Source: Kribbella sindirgiensis
GTDB lineage: Bacteria > Actinomycetota > Actinomycetes > Propionibacteriales > Kribbellaceae
DNA length: 64,000 bases
NCBI RefSeq assembly: GCF_004331435.1
Contig: NZ_SJKA01000013.1
Coordinates: 62,001-126,000 of the forward strand
Direction of reading: 5' to 3'
The translations under genes and the position numbers were made by a program. Positions 17,096-25,401 of the stretch are shown piece after piece. The notes under the pieces are model-generated. The model had not been told where the DNA came from. It saw only the letters and a program-made list of their open reading frames with translations, and did no database searches. The first letter of the stretch is position 1; the number at the start of each line of letters is the position of its first letter.

Positions 17096-18253
17096 GTGTC
17101 AGGCAACCAATGGGGACCGGGACCCGGACAATTCGGCCCGCCACCACAGCAGGGTTACCAGGGTGGTCCCCCACCGCCGCAGTACTCCGTGCCCCCGCAG
17201 TACTACGCTCCTCCACCGCCGCAGGGCCCGCAGTTCGGGTGGGGCGCTCTGCCGCCTCAGCCTCCTCGGAAGAGGTCTGGTGGTACGGCGTTCTTGGTCG
17301 TCGCCGTCCTCGCGGTGGTCGCGGCCGGTGGCGTGTTCCTTGCGGTGAAGCTCACACAGGGCGGGGACGGACCTACCGTGGCCACACCGGTCGCCACGGA
17401 GTCAGCGACGCCTGAGCCGACTGCGGCTCCGAGTAGCGCTCCGCCTCCTCCTCCGAGAACGACTGCTGCTCCGCCGCCGCAGACGACCACGACCACGACC
17501 ACCACTACGACGAAGGTCACTCCGCCGAAGCCGGTACAGACCGTGAACCCGGCGACGTTCAACGCGACGCACCGGCTGTACAAGACCGGCGTGATGCGGA
17601 CCGTGAACTGCAAGCAGGCCAAGACCGGTCCCGGCAACGGCTCACAGGCGCTGGCGTACTTCAAGGCGATCAAGACCTGCCTGGACCGGGCCTGGCCGAA
17701 GCAGGTCGCCGCGTCCGGCGCCCGGTTCCGGTCACCCGGGCTGGTCGTCTGGGGCGGTTCGGTGAACACACCGTGCGGTGGCGGCGTCGGGCGCGCGTTC
17801 TACTGCCCGACGACACACACCATCTATATGGAGTCGCCGTCGATCATCTCCTTCTACAGGCAGAACCCGACGTTCGGCCGGATGGTCGGCACGTTCACCA
17901 TGGCCCACGAGTACGCGCACGCGGTGCAGTGGATGACCGGGCTCGGTCAGGCCTACACGAAGCTCCGGTACGACGCCTCTGCCGCCGGGGCTCTCCAGCT
18001 CAGTCGCCGGCTCGAGCTGCAGGCATCCTGTCTCGGCAACGTGTTCCTGGGCGCCAACCGCACCAGCTACGGCATCACCGGGTACGCGTACCAGATGTGG
18101 CTGTACGACGTGAACAACAGCGGCGACCGTCCGCCGTACCCGCGGGACCACGGCAGCACCACCAACCACGGCGCCTGGAGTCGCGCGGCCTTCCAGAGCC
18201 GTAATCCAGCCAGCTGCAACACCTGGTCGGTGTCACCTGCTCGGGTAAGTTGA
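17096..18253 (+). CDS. Membrane-anchored neutral zinc metallopeptidase, paralogue 1
   Basis: 385 residues. Residues 1-58 are a cytoplasmic Gly/Pro/Gln-rich tail starting SGNQWGPGPGQ, then one membrane helix (about 62-86). A Thr/Pro linker with a run of ten Thr (about 130-139) leads to an extracytoplasmic peptidase domain. Zinc site: HEYAH at 271-275 and Glu307 in RRLELQASC. Four Cys are placed as in the paralogues (NCK, TCL, TPC, YCP). The type-II topology means the catalytic domain faces the wall. The fourth motif residue is Ala (HEYAHA) where the other three copies have Gly (HEYGHH). Confidence 0.85.
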   Translation: MSGNQWGPGPGQFGPPPQQGYQGGPPPPQYSVPPQYYAPPPPQGPQFGWGALPPQPPRKRSGGTAFLVVAVLAVVAAGGVFLAVKLTQGGDGPTVATPVATESATPEPTAAPSSAPPPPPRTTAAPPPQTTTTTTTTTTKVTPPKPVQTVNPATFNATHRLYKTGVMRTVNCKQAKTGPGNGSQALAYFKAIKTCLDRAWPKQVAASGARFRSPGLVVWGGSVNTPCGGGVGRAFYCPTTHTIYMESPSIISFYRQNPTFGRMVGTFTMAHEYAHAVQWMTGLGQAYTKLRYDASAAGALQLSRRLELQASCLGNVFLGANRTSYGITGYAYQMWLYDVNNSGDRPPYPRDHGSTTNHGAWSRAAFQSRNPASCNTWSVSPARVS

Positions 18254-18266
18254 GCCCGGGCTCCGG

Positions 18267-18272
18267 TAGCGT
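18267..18272 (+). promoter_or_regulatory. -10 element of metallopeptidase 2 (leaderless)
   Basis: TAGCGT ends 7 bases before the GTG at 18280, duplicating the layout in front of paralogue 1. This implies its own promoter although only 26 bases separate it from the upstream gene. Confidence 0.5.
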
Positions 18273-18279
18273 CCTGGGT

Positions 18280-19560
18280 GTGTCAGGCAACCAATGGGGT
18301 CCTCCGCCCGGGCAGCAGTACCCGCCGCAGCAGCCACCTCCGCCCTGGCAACAGGGACCACCGCAGGGCCCACCGCAAGGTCCGCCGTACGGGCCGCCTC
18401 CTGGTGGTCCGCCTTTTCAGGGGCCTCCGGGGCCGGGGCAGCCTTTCCATGGGCACTCGTTCCAGGGTCAGCCGATGCCGGGTCCTGGGCAGCCGCAGTT
18501 CGGGTGGGGCGCTCCGCCTGGTGGGCCGAAGCCGCCGAAGAAGGGGCGTGGCGGTCTCGTCGCAGTCCTGGTACTGCTCGGTGTGCTGCTGGTCGGCGTC
18601 ACCGCGCTGAAGATCGTCTCGGCGGCGCTGAAGGGTGACGGCGACCCGTCGTACGCGAGTCCGACGACCACCACGTCGTACAGCCCGACGCCCGAGCCGA
18701 GCGAAGAGCCGTCCCCCAGTCCGACCAGCAGCGCGCCGACAGCCCAGCCGACCACCACCCGGCCAACGACGCAGGCGCCGCGGCCGACCGCGAGCCGGAC
18801 GACCACGACCGCCAAGCCGACGACCAAGCCGGGCCCGACCGACACCGACCTGGTGCTGCGGAACCGGCTGTACAAGGCCGGAGCGATGGCGTCGGTGAAC
18901 TGCAAGGAGTCCAAGGCGCGGCAGAGCACGGTGGCCGGCGCGCGAGCCAACTACAAGAACCTGCTCGGCTGCCTGAACCGGGCCTGGGCACCGCTCGTGA
19001 CCAAGGCCGGCGGGCGGTTCCGCGGGCCGAACGTGCGGGTCTTCAGCGGTTCGGTCTCGACGCCGTGCGGGACCAACAGCGACTCCGGCCCGCCGTTCTT
19101 CTGCGGCACCAACGACACCATCTACATGAACCTCACCGAGGACATCGGCAACTACAACCGCTACCCGCAGGCGTACCAGAAGGTGTGGGCGCGGATGTGG
19201 ATGCTGCACCAGTTCGCGCACGAGTACGGGCACCACATCCAGAACAACATGGGCATCCTGCAGGCGTACTCGCGGATCCGGTACGAGCGTGAGACCTACG
19301 CCCAGGAGCTGCAGGACAGCCGGCGGCTGGAGCTGCAGGCCTCCTGCTTCTCGGACATCTTCATCGGCGCGAACCGGCGCAGCTACCCGATCACCGGGCA
19401 GTCGCTGTTCCAGTGGCGCTGGCTGATCGGGCACGTGACCGACCACGCGAACGACCACGGCGACGCGAACAACCACCAGTACTGGGCCACGCGCGGGTAC
19501 AACGCCCGCAACCCGAGCGTCTGCAACACCTTCGCCGCATCCGCCGCCAAGGTGCAGTGA
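18280..19560 (+). CDS. Membrane-anchored neutral zinc metallopeptidase, paralogue 2
   Basis: 426 residues from GTG at 18280, preferred over the upstream TTG at 18250 because the protein then begins SGNQWGP exactly like paralogue 1 and sits right behind TAGCGT. It has a Pro/Gln/Gly-rich cytoplasmic tail (about 90 residues), one membrane helix (GGLVAVLVLLGVLLVGVTAL), a Ser/Thr/Pro linker and the peptidase domain. Zinc site: HEYGH at 314-318 and Glu351 in RRLELQASC. The near-identical N-termini and promoters of copies 1 and 2 indicate recent tandem duplication or gene conversion. Confidence 0.87.
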   Translation: MSGNQWGPPPGQQYPPQQPPPPWQQGPPQGPPQGPPYGPPPGGPPFQGPPGPGQPFHGHSFQGQPMPGPGQPQFGWGAPPGGPKPPKKGRGGLVAVLVLLGVLLVGVTALKIVSAALKGDGDPSYASPTTTTSYSPTPEPSEEPSPSPTSSAPTAQPTTTRPTTQAPRPTASRTTTTAKPTTKPGPTDTDLVLRNRLYKAGAMASVNCKESKARQSTVAGARANYKNLLGCLNRAWAPLVTKAGGRFRGPNVRVFSGSVSTPCGTNSDSGPPFFCGTNDTIYMNLTEDIGNYNRYPQAYQKVWARMWMLHQFAHEYGHHIQNNMGILQAYSRIRYERETYAQELQDSRRLELQASCFSDIFIGANRRSYPITGQSLFQWRWLIGHVTDHANDHGDANNHQYWATRGYNARNPSVCNTFAASAAKVQ

Positions 19561-19720
19561 GGGCCGTCACTGATCTACTTCGAAACGACTGGCCGGGGTA
19601 GCTAGCCTGGTGGGTCCGTATCGCGCAAAGTATGTCGCGGAGGATATGTAGGGGGAGGCGGCTTCGGCGCCCCACCAACGAGCTGCAGAGCTATACCCAG
19701 CAAGGTCGTGAGGAGCATCG

Positions 19721-21847
19721 ATGTCGGACAACAGGAACCAGCCCCCGGGGAGCGACCCGGCTGACGATCAGCCGGACCGCCCGCAGGAGCCCGTTCCCGG
19801 CCAGCCGCCCGCTGGCCAAGGACCCGGTAGTGGTGGTTGGTTCGGATCCCGGGACAACGAGGCCGGGCCCGGTGGCCGCGGTCCTGGGGAGCAGACACCC
19901 GGCGAAGGTCAGCCGGCCACCTGGTGGACCGGCGACTCCGACGCCAAGCGGGAGTTCACCAACCCGGCCCCGTCCGAGCAGCCCCCCAGCACCTGGTTCG
20001 ACGGCGGCTGGGACCCCAACCGCCGAGAACACCCCGACCAGCCCGCACCCACCCAGAACCAGCCGGGCCCCCAGTCAGGTCCCCCACGCCCTGGCTGGCC
20101 ACAGTCCGGCCCATCACAACCAGGCCCAAACCAGCCCACCCCTGGCCGGCCGGGCCCAAACCAGCCCGGCCCAGGACAGTCGCGCCCGAACCAGCCAGGC
20201 CCGGCACAGTCGGGCCCGACCCAGCCCAACCCCAACCAGCCCGGGCCGGGGCAGTCGCGCCCGAACGGGCCTGGCCCGGGGCAGTCGCGCCCTAGCCAGC
20301 CTGGGCCGTCTGGTGCGAATCAGCCTGGTTCCTGGCAGTCCGCTCCACCGGCTGCTCAGCCCGGCGCCACCACGCCTAGCCCGTGGCAGTCAGGTCCCCA
20401 GCAGCCCAACCCGCTGCCCCCGCTGGGGCCCCAGCAGACCGGTCCGCGGCAGCAGGGGGCGCAGGGTGGTCAGAACCCGCCGTCGGGTGGGAGTTCGTCC
20501 GGGCCGAACCGGCCGGACGCTCCCAAACCGGCCGATTCGTGGGGTACTCAGTCGTGGCCTCTGCAGACCGGAGCCGCTCAGGGCAGTGGAGATTCACCAC
20601 AGTCAGCTGGGTGGTCGGCAACCGAGCAGTCGGAGTCGAGTGCCTGGCAGGCGTCGCCTTCGCAGCAGCCGCGCCAGCAGCAGGCCGGACCGCACTCGGA
20701 GGGCTCGTACCTCTGGGGCACACAGGGCCAGCAGCAGAACCAGCAGCAGTCCTCCCCGTGGAGCAACGCGCTCCCGCCGCAGCAGCAGACCGGCGCCCGC
20801 CACGCCGCACCCCAAGGCGGGCAGGGCGGTCAGATCGGCCCGATGGGTCAGCCTGTCCAGCAGGCGCCCACCTGGCAGTACCCGCCGATCCCGATCCCGC
20901 AGCCACCGGGCGGCCGCCGGCGCAAGAAGAAGAAAATCTCCCGGACGCTCCTGATCGGCCTCGTGGTGCTGGCCGTCCTCGTGGTCGGCTCCGGTGTCAC
21001 GTTGCTGATCCGCGGCCTCGGCGGCGACGAGCCCGAGGCGAAGCAGACCCCGACCACGTCGACGTCGGAGTCGCCGTCCCCGTCGGAGAGCCCGTCCACC
21101 TCCCCGTCCCCGTCGACGCCGCGTGGCCCGACGGTCGACGAGGTCGTGAAGGGCAGCCGGCTCTACACGATCGGCCCGCTCGCCGCGTCGAAGTGCGCGG
21201 AGCCGCCGTTCGCACCGGTCACCGTCGCGGCGGCGCAGCAGTACTACAACCGCCTCCTGCCCTGCCTGAACCGCACCTGGTGGCTGGCGATGAAGAAGGC
21301 GAACCTGCCGTTCCGCAACCCGAAGGCCGTCGTGTACGTCGGCAAGGTGCCCTCGCCGTGCGGCATGCAGCGCAGCGCGCGGGCGGCGTACTGCTCGGCG
21401 AACGAGACGATCTACCTGCCGTTCAGCGTCGACAACCGGTACTACAAGAGCAACCCGGTCTACACGCGGGCGATCATGCTGAACACGTTCGCGCACGAGT
21501 ACGGGCACCACATCCAGAAGCTGAGCGGGATCCTCGCCTCGTCGATGTCCCGGCAGCAGAGCATGACGCCGAACCAGAAGCTGACCGAGAGCCGTCGCCG
21601 CGAGCTGCAGGCGACCTGTCTCGGCGCGGTCTACCTCGGCGCCAACGCGACGTACATCCCGATGAACGGGGTGCTGCTGAACAACTGGAAGTTCCTGATC
21701 TCGCACTCGGGTGACGACTACGCCCGGCCGCGGGTCCACGACCACGGCAACCGGGTCAGCAACTACCAGTGGTCGATCACCGGCTACAACAACAAGAAGC
21801 CGGACTCCTGCAACACCTTCACCGCGGCGGACGTCCGAGTGAACTGA
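19721..21847 (+). CDS. Membrane-anchored zinc metallopeptidase, paralogue 3, with long repetitive cytoplasmic tail
   Basis: 708 residues, ATG with GAGGAG upstream. The first ~400 residues are a low-complexity Pro/Gln/Gly/Ser region containing decapeptide repeats (from residue 147). A basic stop-transfer RRRKKKK is followed by a single membrane helix (TLLIGLVVLAVLVVGSGVTL), a Ser/Pro linker and the peptidase domain with HEYGH at 592-596 and Glu628 (RRRELQATC). The 160-base upstream gap shows no other gene. The cytoplasmic tail is four times longer than in the paralogues and may act as a scaffold or phosphorylation platform for the nearby kinase (inference). Confidence 0.86.
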   Translation: MSDNRNQPPGSDPADDQPDRPQEPVPGQPPAGQGPGSGGWFGSRDNEAGPGGRGPGEQTPGEGQPATWWTGDSDAKREFTNPAPSEQPPSTWFDGGWDPNRREHPDQPAPTQNQPGPQSGPPRPGWPQSGPSQPGPNQPTPGRPGPNQPGPGQSRPNQPGPAQSGPTQPNPNQPGPGQSRPNGPGPGQSRPSQPGPSGANQPGSWQSAPPAAQPGATTPSPWQSGPQQPNPLPPLGPQQTGPRQQGAQGGQNPPSGGSSSGPNRPDAPKPADSWGTQSWPLQTGAAQGSGDSPQSAGWSATEQSESSAWQASPSQQPRQQQAGPHSEGSYLWGTQGQQQNQQQSSPWSNALPPQQQTGARHAAPQGGQGGQIGPMGQPVQQAPTWQYPPIPIPQPPGGRRRKKKKISRTLLIGLVVLAVLVVGSGVTLLIRGLGGDEPEAKQTPTTSTSESPSPSESPSTSPSPSTPRGPTVDEVVKGSRLYTIGPLAASKCAEPPFAPVTVAAAQQYYNRLLPCLNRTWWLAMKKANLPFRNPKAVVYVGKVPSPCGMQRSARAAYCSANETIYLPFSVDNRYYKSNPVYTRAIMLNTFAHEYGHHIQKLSGILASSMSRQQSMTPNQKLTESRRRELQATCLGAVYLGANATYIPMNGVLLNNWKFLISHSGDDYARPRVHDHGNRVSNYQWSITGYNNKKPDSCNTFTAADVRVN
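20159..20310 (+). repeat. Degenerate 30-bp repeats encoding a decapeptide
   Basis: Within metallopeptidase 3, units like NQPGPGQSRP recur with changes (NQPGPAQSGP, NQPGPGQSRP, NGPGPGQSRP, SQPGPSGA), a 30-base period. The codons vary in the wobble position, so the repeat is not brand new. Confidence 0.7.
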
Positions 21848-21867
21848 CCCACCACCGAGCCAACACC

Positions 21868-21903
21868 GCGAGAGCCGGCCATCCCCCGATGGCCGGCTCT
21901 CGC
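21868..21903. terminator. 16-bp perfect terminator stem after metallopeptidase 3
   Basis: Arms 21868-21883 and 21888-21903 are exactly complementary (GCGAGAGCCGGCCATC and its complement) around a CCCC loop. It lies 20 bases after the stop codon. No T-tract follows. Confidence 0.8.
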
Positions 21904-21910
21904 CGTGGCC

Positions 21911-21943
21911 GGGGCTATCCGGCTCCCCTGTCCGATGTGTGGG
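21911..21943. repeat. Diverged copy of the intergenic repeat module
   Basis: GGGGCTATCCGGCTC followed by TGTCCGATGTGTGGG resembles the 33-base arm at 22112-22144 (same opening and same GAT-GTGGG end). It lies in the gene-free stretch 21848-22440, which otherwise holds the terminator above, the long inverted repeat and a further repeat block. Confidence 0.5.
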
Positions 21944-22111
21944 TGAACTGCGGGGCCGTGCGACAGGTTCTGGTGGGCTCGCACCTGGTATTCCTGTCCG
22001 CAGCACCCGGAGGGTGTCTCCTCCCCCGACAACCGGCTGACCGTAGCGGTCCCCAGTTCCCAGGCCTGGCCACCCGCGGCCACTCCGACCCGCACGCTGA
22101 GCAGGAGAGTC

Positions 22112-22326
22112 GGGGTTATCCGGCTCTTGTGACTGATCCGTGGGAGCTGGCCGGCCCCCAAACCGGTTCGGGGAGGAATACTTCCCGGATCGGGCAGGAA
22201 ACCCTCCCCAAACCACCTTCCCGCACGCGTTCCCGCACCGCTGCGCGCCGCTTCACATCACGCGCGGCACCTGCTCGGATCCCAGGCCGATGGCCCACGG
22301 ATCAGTCACAAGAGCCGGATAACCCC
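22112..22326. repeat. 215-bp element bounded by perfect 33-bp inverted repeats
   Basis: The arms 22112-22144 and 22294-22326 are exact reverse complements over 33 bases (outer end GGGGTTATCCGGCTC, inner end GATCCGTGGG). The 149-base interior has no credible gene and contains its own GGGGAGG/CCTCCCC pairs. Perfect arms this long imply recent formation or selection on a cruciform/RNA hairpin. It could be a small non-autonomous mobile element or a structured RNA. No flanking target duplication was obvious to me. Confidence 0.75.
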
Positions 22327-22337
22327 TCGCGTGCAGG

Positions 22338-22418
22338 GTTCTCCCCTCGTGTACCAGTAGAGAACCCGCTCAACGCGGGGATATCCCGTCGTGTTGCCGC
22401 GACCGGCCGCCCGGTGAC
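22338..22418. repeat. Palindromic intergenic repeat, copy A
   Basis: It holds GGTTCTCCCCTC, AGAGAACCC, GGGGATATCC and, at 22400-22418, CGACCGGCCGCCCGGTGAC. The last 19 bases occur as an exact reverse complement at 48994-49012, and the other blocks recur there in the same spacing class. GGGTTCTC and GAGAACCC form an internal hairpin. Confidence 0.65.
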
Positions 22419-22440
22419 TCGGCGGAGTGGGTGGGTGGGG

Positions 22441-24144
22441 TCAGCCGAAGAGGCGGCGGGCGGTGGTCAGGGTGCCGCCGAACGACGTGACGAAGTTGCT
22501 CAGCGATTCCCCGATGTCGGACAGGTGCCAGTTCTCCGGACCGGAGTACCAGCCGATACCGGCGTCGGGGTCGTCGTCGTCATCGGTGGCGGCGATCTCC
22601 AGCGCCCACTTCTCGGTCAGCCCGAGCACAGCGGCGTACGGCAGGCAGCGGGACGCGAACTCGAGCCGGTGGCTCTCCGGCAGGTCGGCCGAGGTCTCGT
22701 TGGCCAGGTAGTGCTGCAGACCGGCCACACGGCCCAGTACGGCGGCACCGCGCGCCGTGCGGGCCGGTGCGGCCTGTCCGACGAGTGCGAGCACCAGACC
22801 GGCCGCCATGACGGCGAAACCGACCAGGGCGAACTTGCTGACGATCGCGAGCACGATGGTCAGTACGACGCCCGCGCCGAGCAGCACCACTCCCGCGGTG
22901 ATCCACCGGTTCCGGACCGCGTCCGGGCGGTTGTTGAACCAGCCCTGCGTGACGACGTCGGCGTACAGCTGCTCGCGGACCAGGTTGAGCCGCGGCCGCA
23001 GGGCCGGGCCGAGCGCTGAGACGAGCACCGTGTCACCGTCGGCGAACACCGCGTCCAGCAGGGCCTTCTCGTACGCCAGCAGCTCCGGGCCGCCTGGGTG
23101 CAGCCGCTGCAGCTCCCAGTCCAGCCTGCCGAACTGCGACTCGCGCGGCTGCTCGACGATCGTCAGGTAGTTGCGCACGGCAAGGTCCAGCAGGGTCGCG
23201 GTGATGTCGACGACGTCGGCCGTCTCGTCCACCACGGTGCCGACCTGGCCGGGCCGGATGCCGTCCGGAGCGGCGAACTGCGGGCCGTCGGAGCCGTCGA
23301 GCACCGGACGCTCCTGGGCACCGTCACCGACCTTCGCGGCGTCGCGGCCGCGGAAGAACCACAGGCCGACCGCACCGAGCAGTCCGAGCCCGAACACGAG
23401 GACTGCCAGCCCGACCGTGGTCTTGTCGACCGTGAACGCCCTCCCGAGCGTCCAGCGGGTGGAGAACTGCGCGTTCGCCTGCACGGTCGCCTGGTCGCTC
23501 AGCCCGGTCAGGAACGTCACCCGGCCGCCGGCAGGTACGCCGTTCTGCTCGATCTGCAGCGCGGCCGACTCGGCCAGCTGGGACGACGTACACGGAAGGC
23601 TCGAACCGGTGCGTCCGGCGAAGCAGGTCACCCACGTCGCGAACGGGACGCTGACGCTCAGCGTGGCCTTCGGGATCGACGTGCCGAAGCCCTGCACGAT
23701 CGGCCAGCTGACCTGGCGGCCCTCGGTCGAGTCGGCGACCACGTTGTCCACGGTGTAGCTGTAGACGATCTTCGACTGCCCGGACACGTTCAGGGTCAGC
23801 TTGCGGCCGTCGTCGGTGCTGTCGTTCTGGAAGCCCTGGGCGGGCTGTCCGTTCACCGTCGCGGACACGTCCTTCAGCTCGTACGTGCGGTCCCGCTCGG
23901 CGTCCGACCGGACCCGGGTGGCCAGCGTACGGCTGAACGTCGTACCACCGGCGGTCAGGTCGACCGTCTCCTTGACCTGCAGCTCACCGTCCTTGGTGAG
24001 CGTCGCGTCCGCGGAGTACGCGGTGATCTGGTCGGTTGCCATCGGGGCCACGGCATCGGCAGCCACAGTGCTCAGGGCAACGAACAGCGGGGCGGTCAGG
24101 GACATCAGCAGGGCAGCCGGGAGGAGGCGGCGCTTCGGTGACAT
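22441..24144 (-). CDS. DUF2207 integral membrane protein, copy 2
   Basis: 567 residues from ATG at 24144; the frame stays open far upstream but only as the shadow of the divergent peptidase gene. Signal peptide MSPKRRLLPAALLM to about ADA, extracytoplasmic domain with the same CFAG and PC cysteines as copy 1, one membrane helix (TVGLAVLVFGLGLLGAVGLW), a cytoplasmic segment with VGTVVDETADVVDITATLLDLAVR, and a C-terminal membrane pair. It shares domain order with the DUF2207 gene at 15341-17035. Both are divergent from a zinc metallopeptidase gene, so the pair was probably duplicated as a unit. Confidence 0.85.
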   Translation of the reverse strand: MSPKRRLLPAALLMSLTAPLFVALSTVAADAVAPMATDQITAYSADATLTKDGELQVKETVDLTAGGTTFSRTLATRVRSDAERDRTYELKDVSATVNGQPAQGFQNDSTDDGRKLTLNVSGQSKIVYSYTVDNVVADSTEGRQVSWPIVQGFGTSIPKATLSVSVPFATWVTCFAGRTGSSLPCTSSQLAESAALQIEQNGVPAGGRVTFLTGLSDQATVQANAQFSTRWTLGRAFTVDKTTVGLAVLVFGLGLLGAVGLWFFRGRDAAKVGDGAQERPVLDGSDGPQFAAPDGIRPGQVGTVVDETADVVDITATLLDLAVRNYLTIVEQPRESQFGRLDWELQRLHPGGPELLAYEKALLDAVFADGDTVLVSALGPALRPRLNLVREQLYADVVTQGWFNNRPDAVRNRWITAGVVLLGAGVVLTIVLAIVSKFALVGFAVMAAGLVLALVGQAAPARTARGAAVLGRVAGLQHYLANETSADLPESHRLEFASRCLPYAAVLGLTEKWALEIAATDDDDDPDAGIGWYSGPENWHLSDIGESLSNFVTSFGGTLTTARRLFG

Positions 24145-24150
24145 GGGTCG

Positions 24151-24156
24151 AGAGTA
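24151..24156 (-). promoter_or_regulatory. -10 element of DUF2207 copy 2 (leaderless)
   Basis: Minus-strand TACTCT lies 6 bases before the ATG. It is embedded in the small palindrome CGAGA-GTAG-TCTCG, which may be an operator. Confidence 0.5.
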
Positions 24157-24234
24157 GTCTCGTGCCGGTTCGTGCAGCGAACTCGCCATAGCCAGATACG
24201 ACCCGCGTGACCCGACCACATGGAGGCCAGACCT

Positions 24235-25401
24235 GTGAGCAGCCCGTACGGGTACGGCGGCCCACCGCAGGGCGCACCGCAGGGCAGGCCACTCGGCCCG
24301 CCGCCTGGAGTGCTGCCGCCACCACAGGCCGCGCCGTGGCCGCCGCAGCAGGGTCAGTACCCACAGGGGCCGGCGCAAGGTACGCCGTACCCGGGCCAGC
24401 AGTACCCAGGTCAGCAGTACCAGGGTCAGCAGTTCCCAGGTCAGTTCCAGCCGTACTACGGCGGCCCGGGCGGGTTCAACGGGTTCCAGCCGCCGCGGAA
24501 GCGGGGCGGCGCACTGCGCCTGGTCCTGGTGAGTTTCATCTTCCTCACCTTCATCGGCGTGTCGGTGGCCGTAGTGGCCGCGCTCCTGGGCTCCGACAGC
24601 AGCAGCACGGACACGACCGCCGAGCCCAAGGTGACCGGTCCGTCGATCGTGCCGACGCCGACGACCAGCCCGGAGAAGGGCACCGCCGAGGACTTCCTGC
24701 TGAACGCCGACGTCTACCGCACCGGTCCGCTGCCGGAGCAGAACTGCCCGGCGGCCAACCTGGGCACCGGCAGCCTGGCGTCGCAGAAGGTCTACTACCA
24801 GAAGCTCTTCAAGTGCCTGAACGACGCGTGGCGGCCGATCTTCAAGGAGCTCGGCGAGGAGAAGCCGGACCCGGGTCTGGTGGTGTTCGACCAGCCGGTC
24901 CAGACACCGTGCGGCAACTTCGCGCCGCTGTCGGGGCGGGTACTGGCGTTCTACTGCTACGGCAACCAGGTGATGTACACCGACGTGAAGCAGATGAACC
25001 GCGCGTTCGGCCCGCAGCAGGACCTCGCGTACCTGATGACGATCGCGCACGAATACGGCCACCACGTCCAGGGCGTCACCGGGCTCTTCTACGCCCGTGC
25101 CGTCTACGTGCAGGACCACCCGGAGAAGAAGCTGGAGAGCTCGCGGCGTAACGAGCTGCAGGCGTCCTGCTTCGCCGGTGTGTTCAGCAAGGCCGTGGCG
25201 AAGTCGTACCCGCTGACCAGCCGTCTGGACGAGTTCAAGGAGCAGTCCAGCAACAGCTTCGGTGAGTCGGCCGACACGCCGGAGGACGAGCGGACGCACG
25301 GTCTGGCGACCAGCCAGGGGTTCTGGATCCAGAACGGCTTCAACGTCGGCGAGAACAAGGCCTGTGACACCTTCGCCGTATCGGCGGACCTGGTGAAGTG
25401 A
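24235..25401 (+). CDS. Membrane-anchored neutral zinc metallopeptidase, paralogue 4
   Basis: 388 residues from GTG at 24235, preferred over ATG 24220 because GGAGG lies 8 bases before it and the product then starts SSPYGYGG like its paralogues. It has a Gln/Pro/Gly tail with repeated GQQYPG-type units, one membrane helix (LVLVSFIFLTFIGVSVAVVA), a linker and the peptidase domain. Zinc site HEYGH at 272-276 and Glu307 (RRNELQASC). The gene overlaps the kinase start by 4 bases, directly linking protease and kinase expression. Confidence 0.87.
   Translation: MSSPYGYGGPPQGAPQGRPLGPPPGVLPPPQAAPWPPQQGQYPQGPAQGTPYPGQQYPGQQYQGQQFPGQFQPYYGGPGGFNGFQPPRKRGGALRLVLVSFIFLTFIGVSVAVVAALLGSDSSSTDTTAEPKVTGPSIVPTPTTSPEKGTAEDFLLNADVYRTGPLPEQNCPAANLGTGSLASQKVYYQKLFKCLNDAWRPIFKELGEEKPDPGLVVFDQPVQTPCGNFAPLSGRVLAFYCYGNQVMYTDVKQMNRAFGPQQDLAYLMTIAHEYGHHVQGVTGLFYARAVYVQDHPEKKLESSRRNELQASCFAGVFSKAVAKSYPLTSRLDEFKEQSSNSFGESADTPEDERTHGLATSQGFWIQNGFNVGENKACDTFAVSADLVK

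Noticed and set aside
22145..22293. Transposase or passenger gene inside the 33-bp inverted repeats
   Set aside because: The interior is only 149 bases and no frame carries a recognisable motif.
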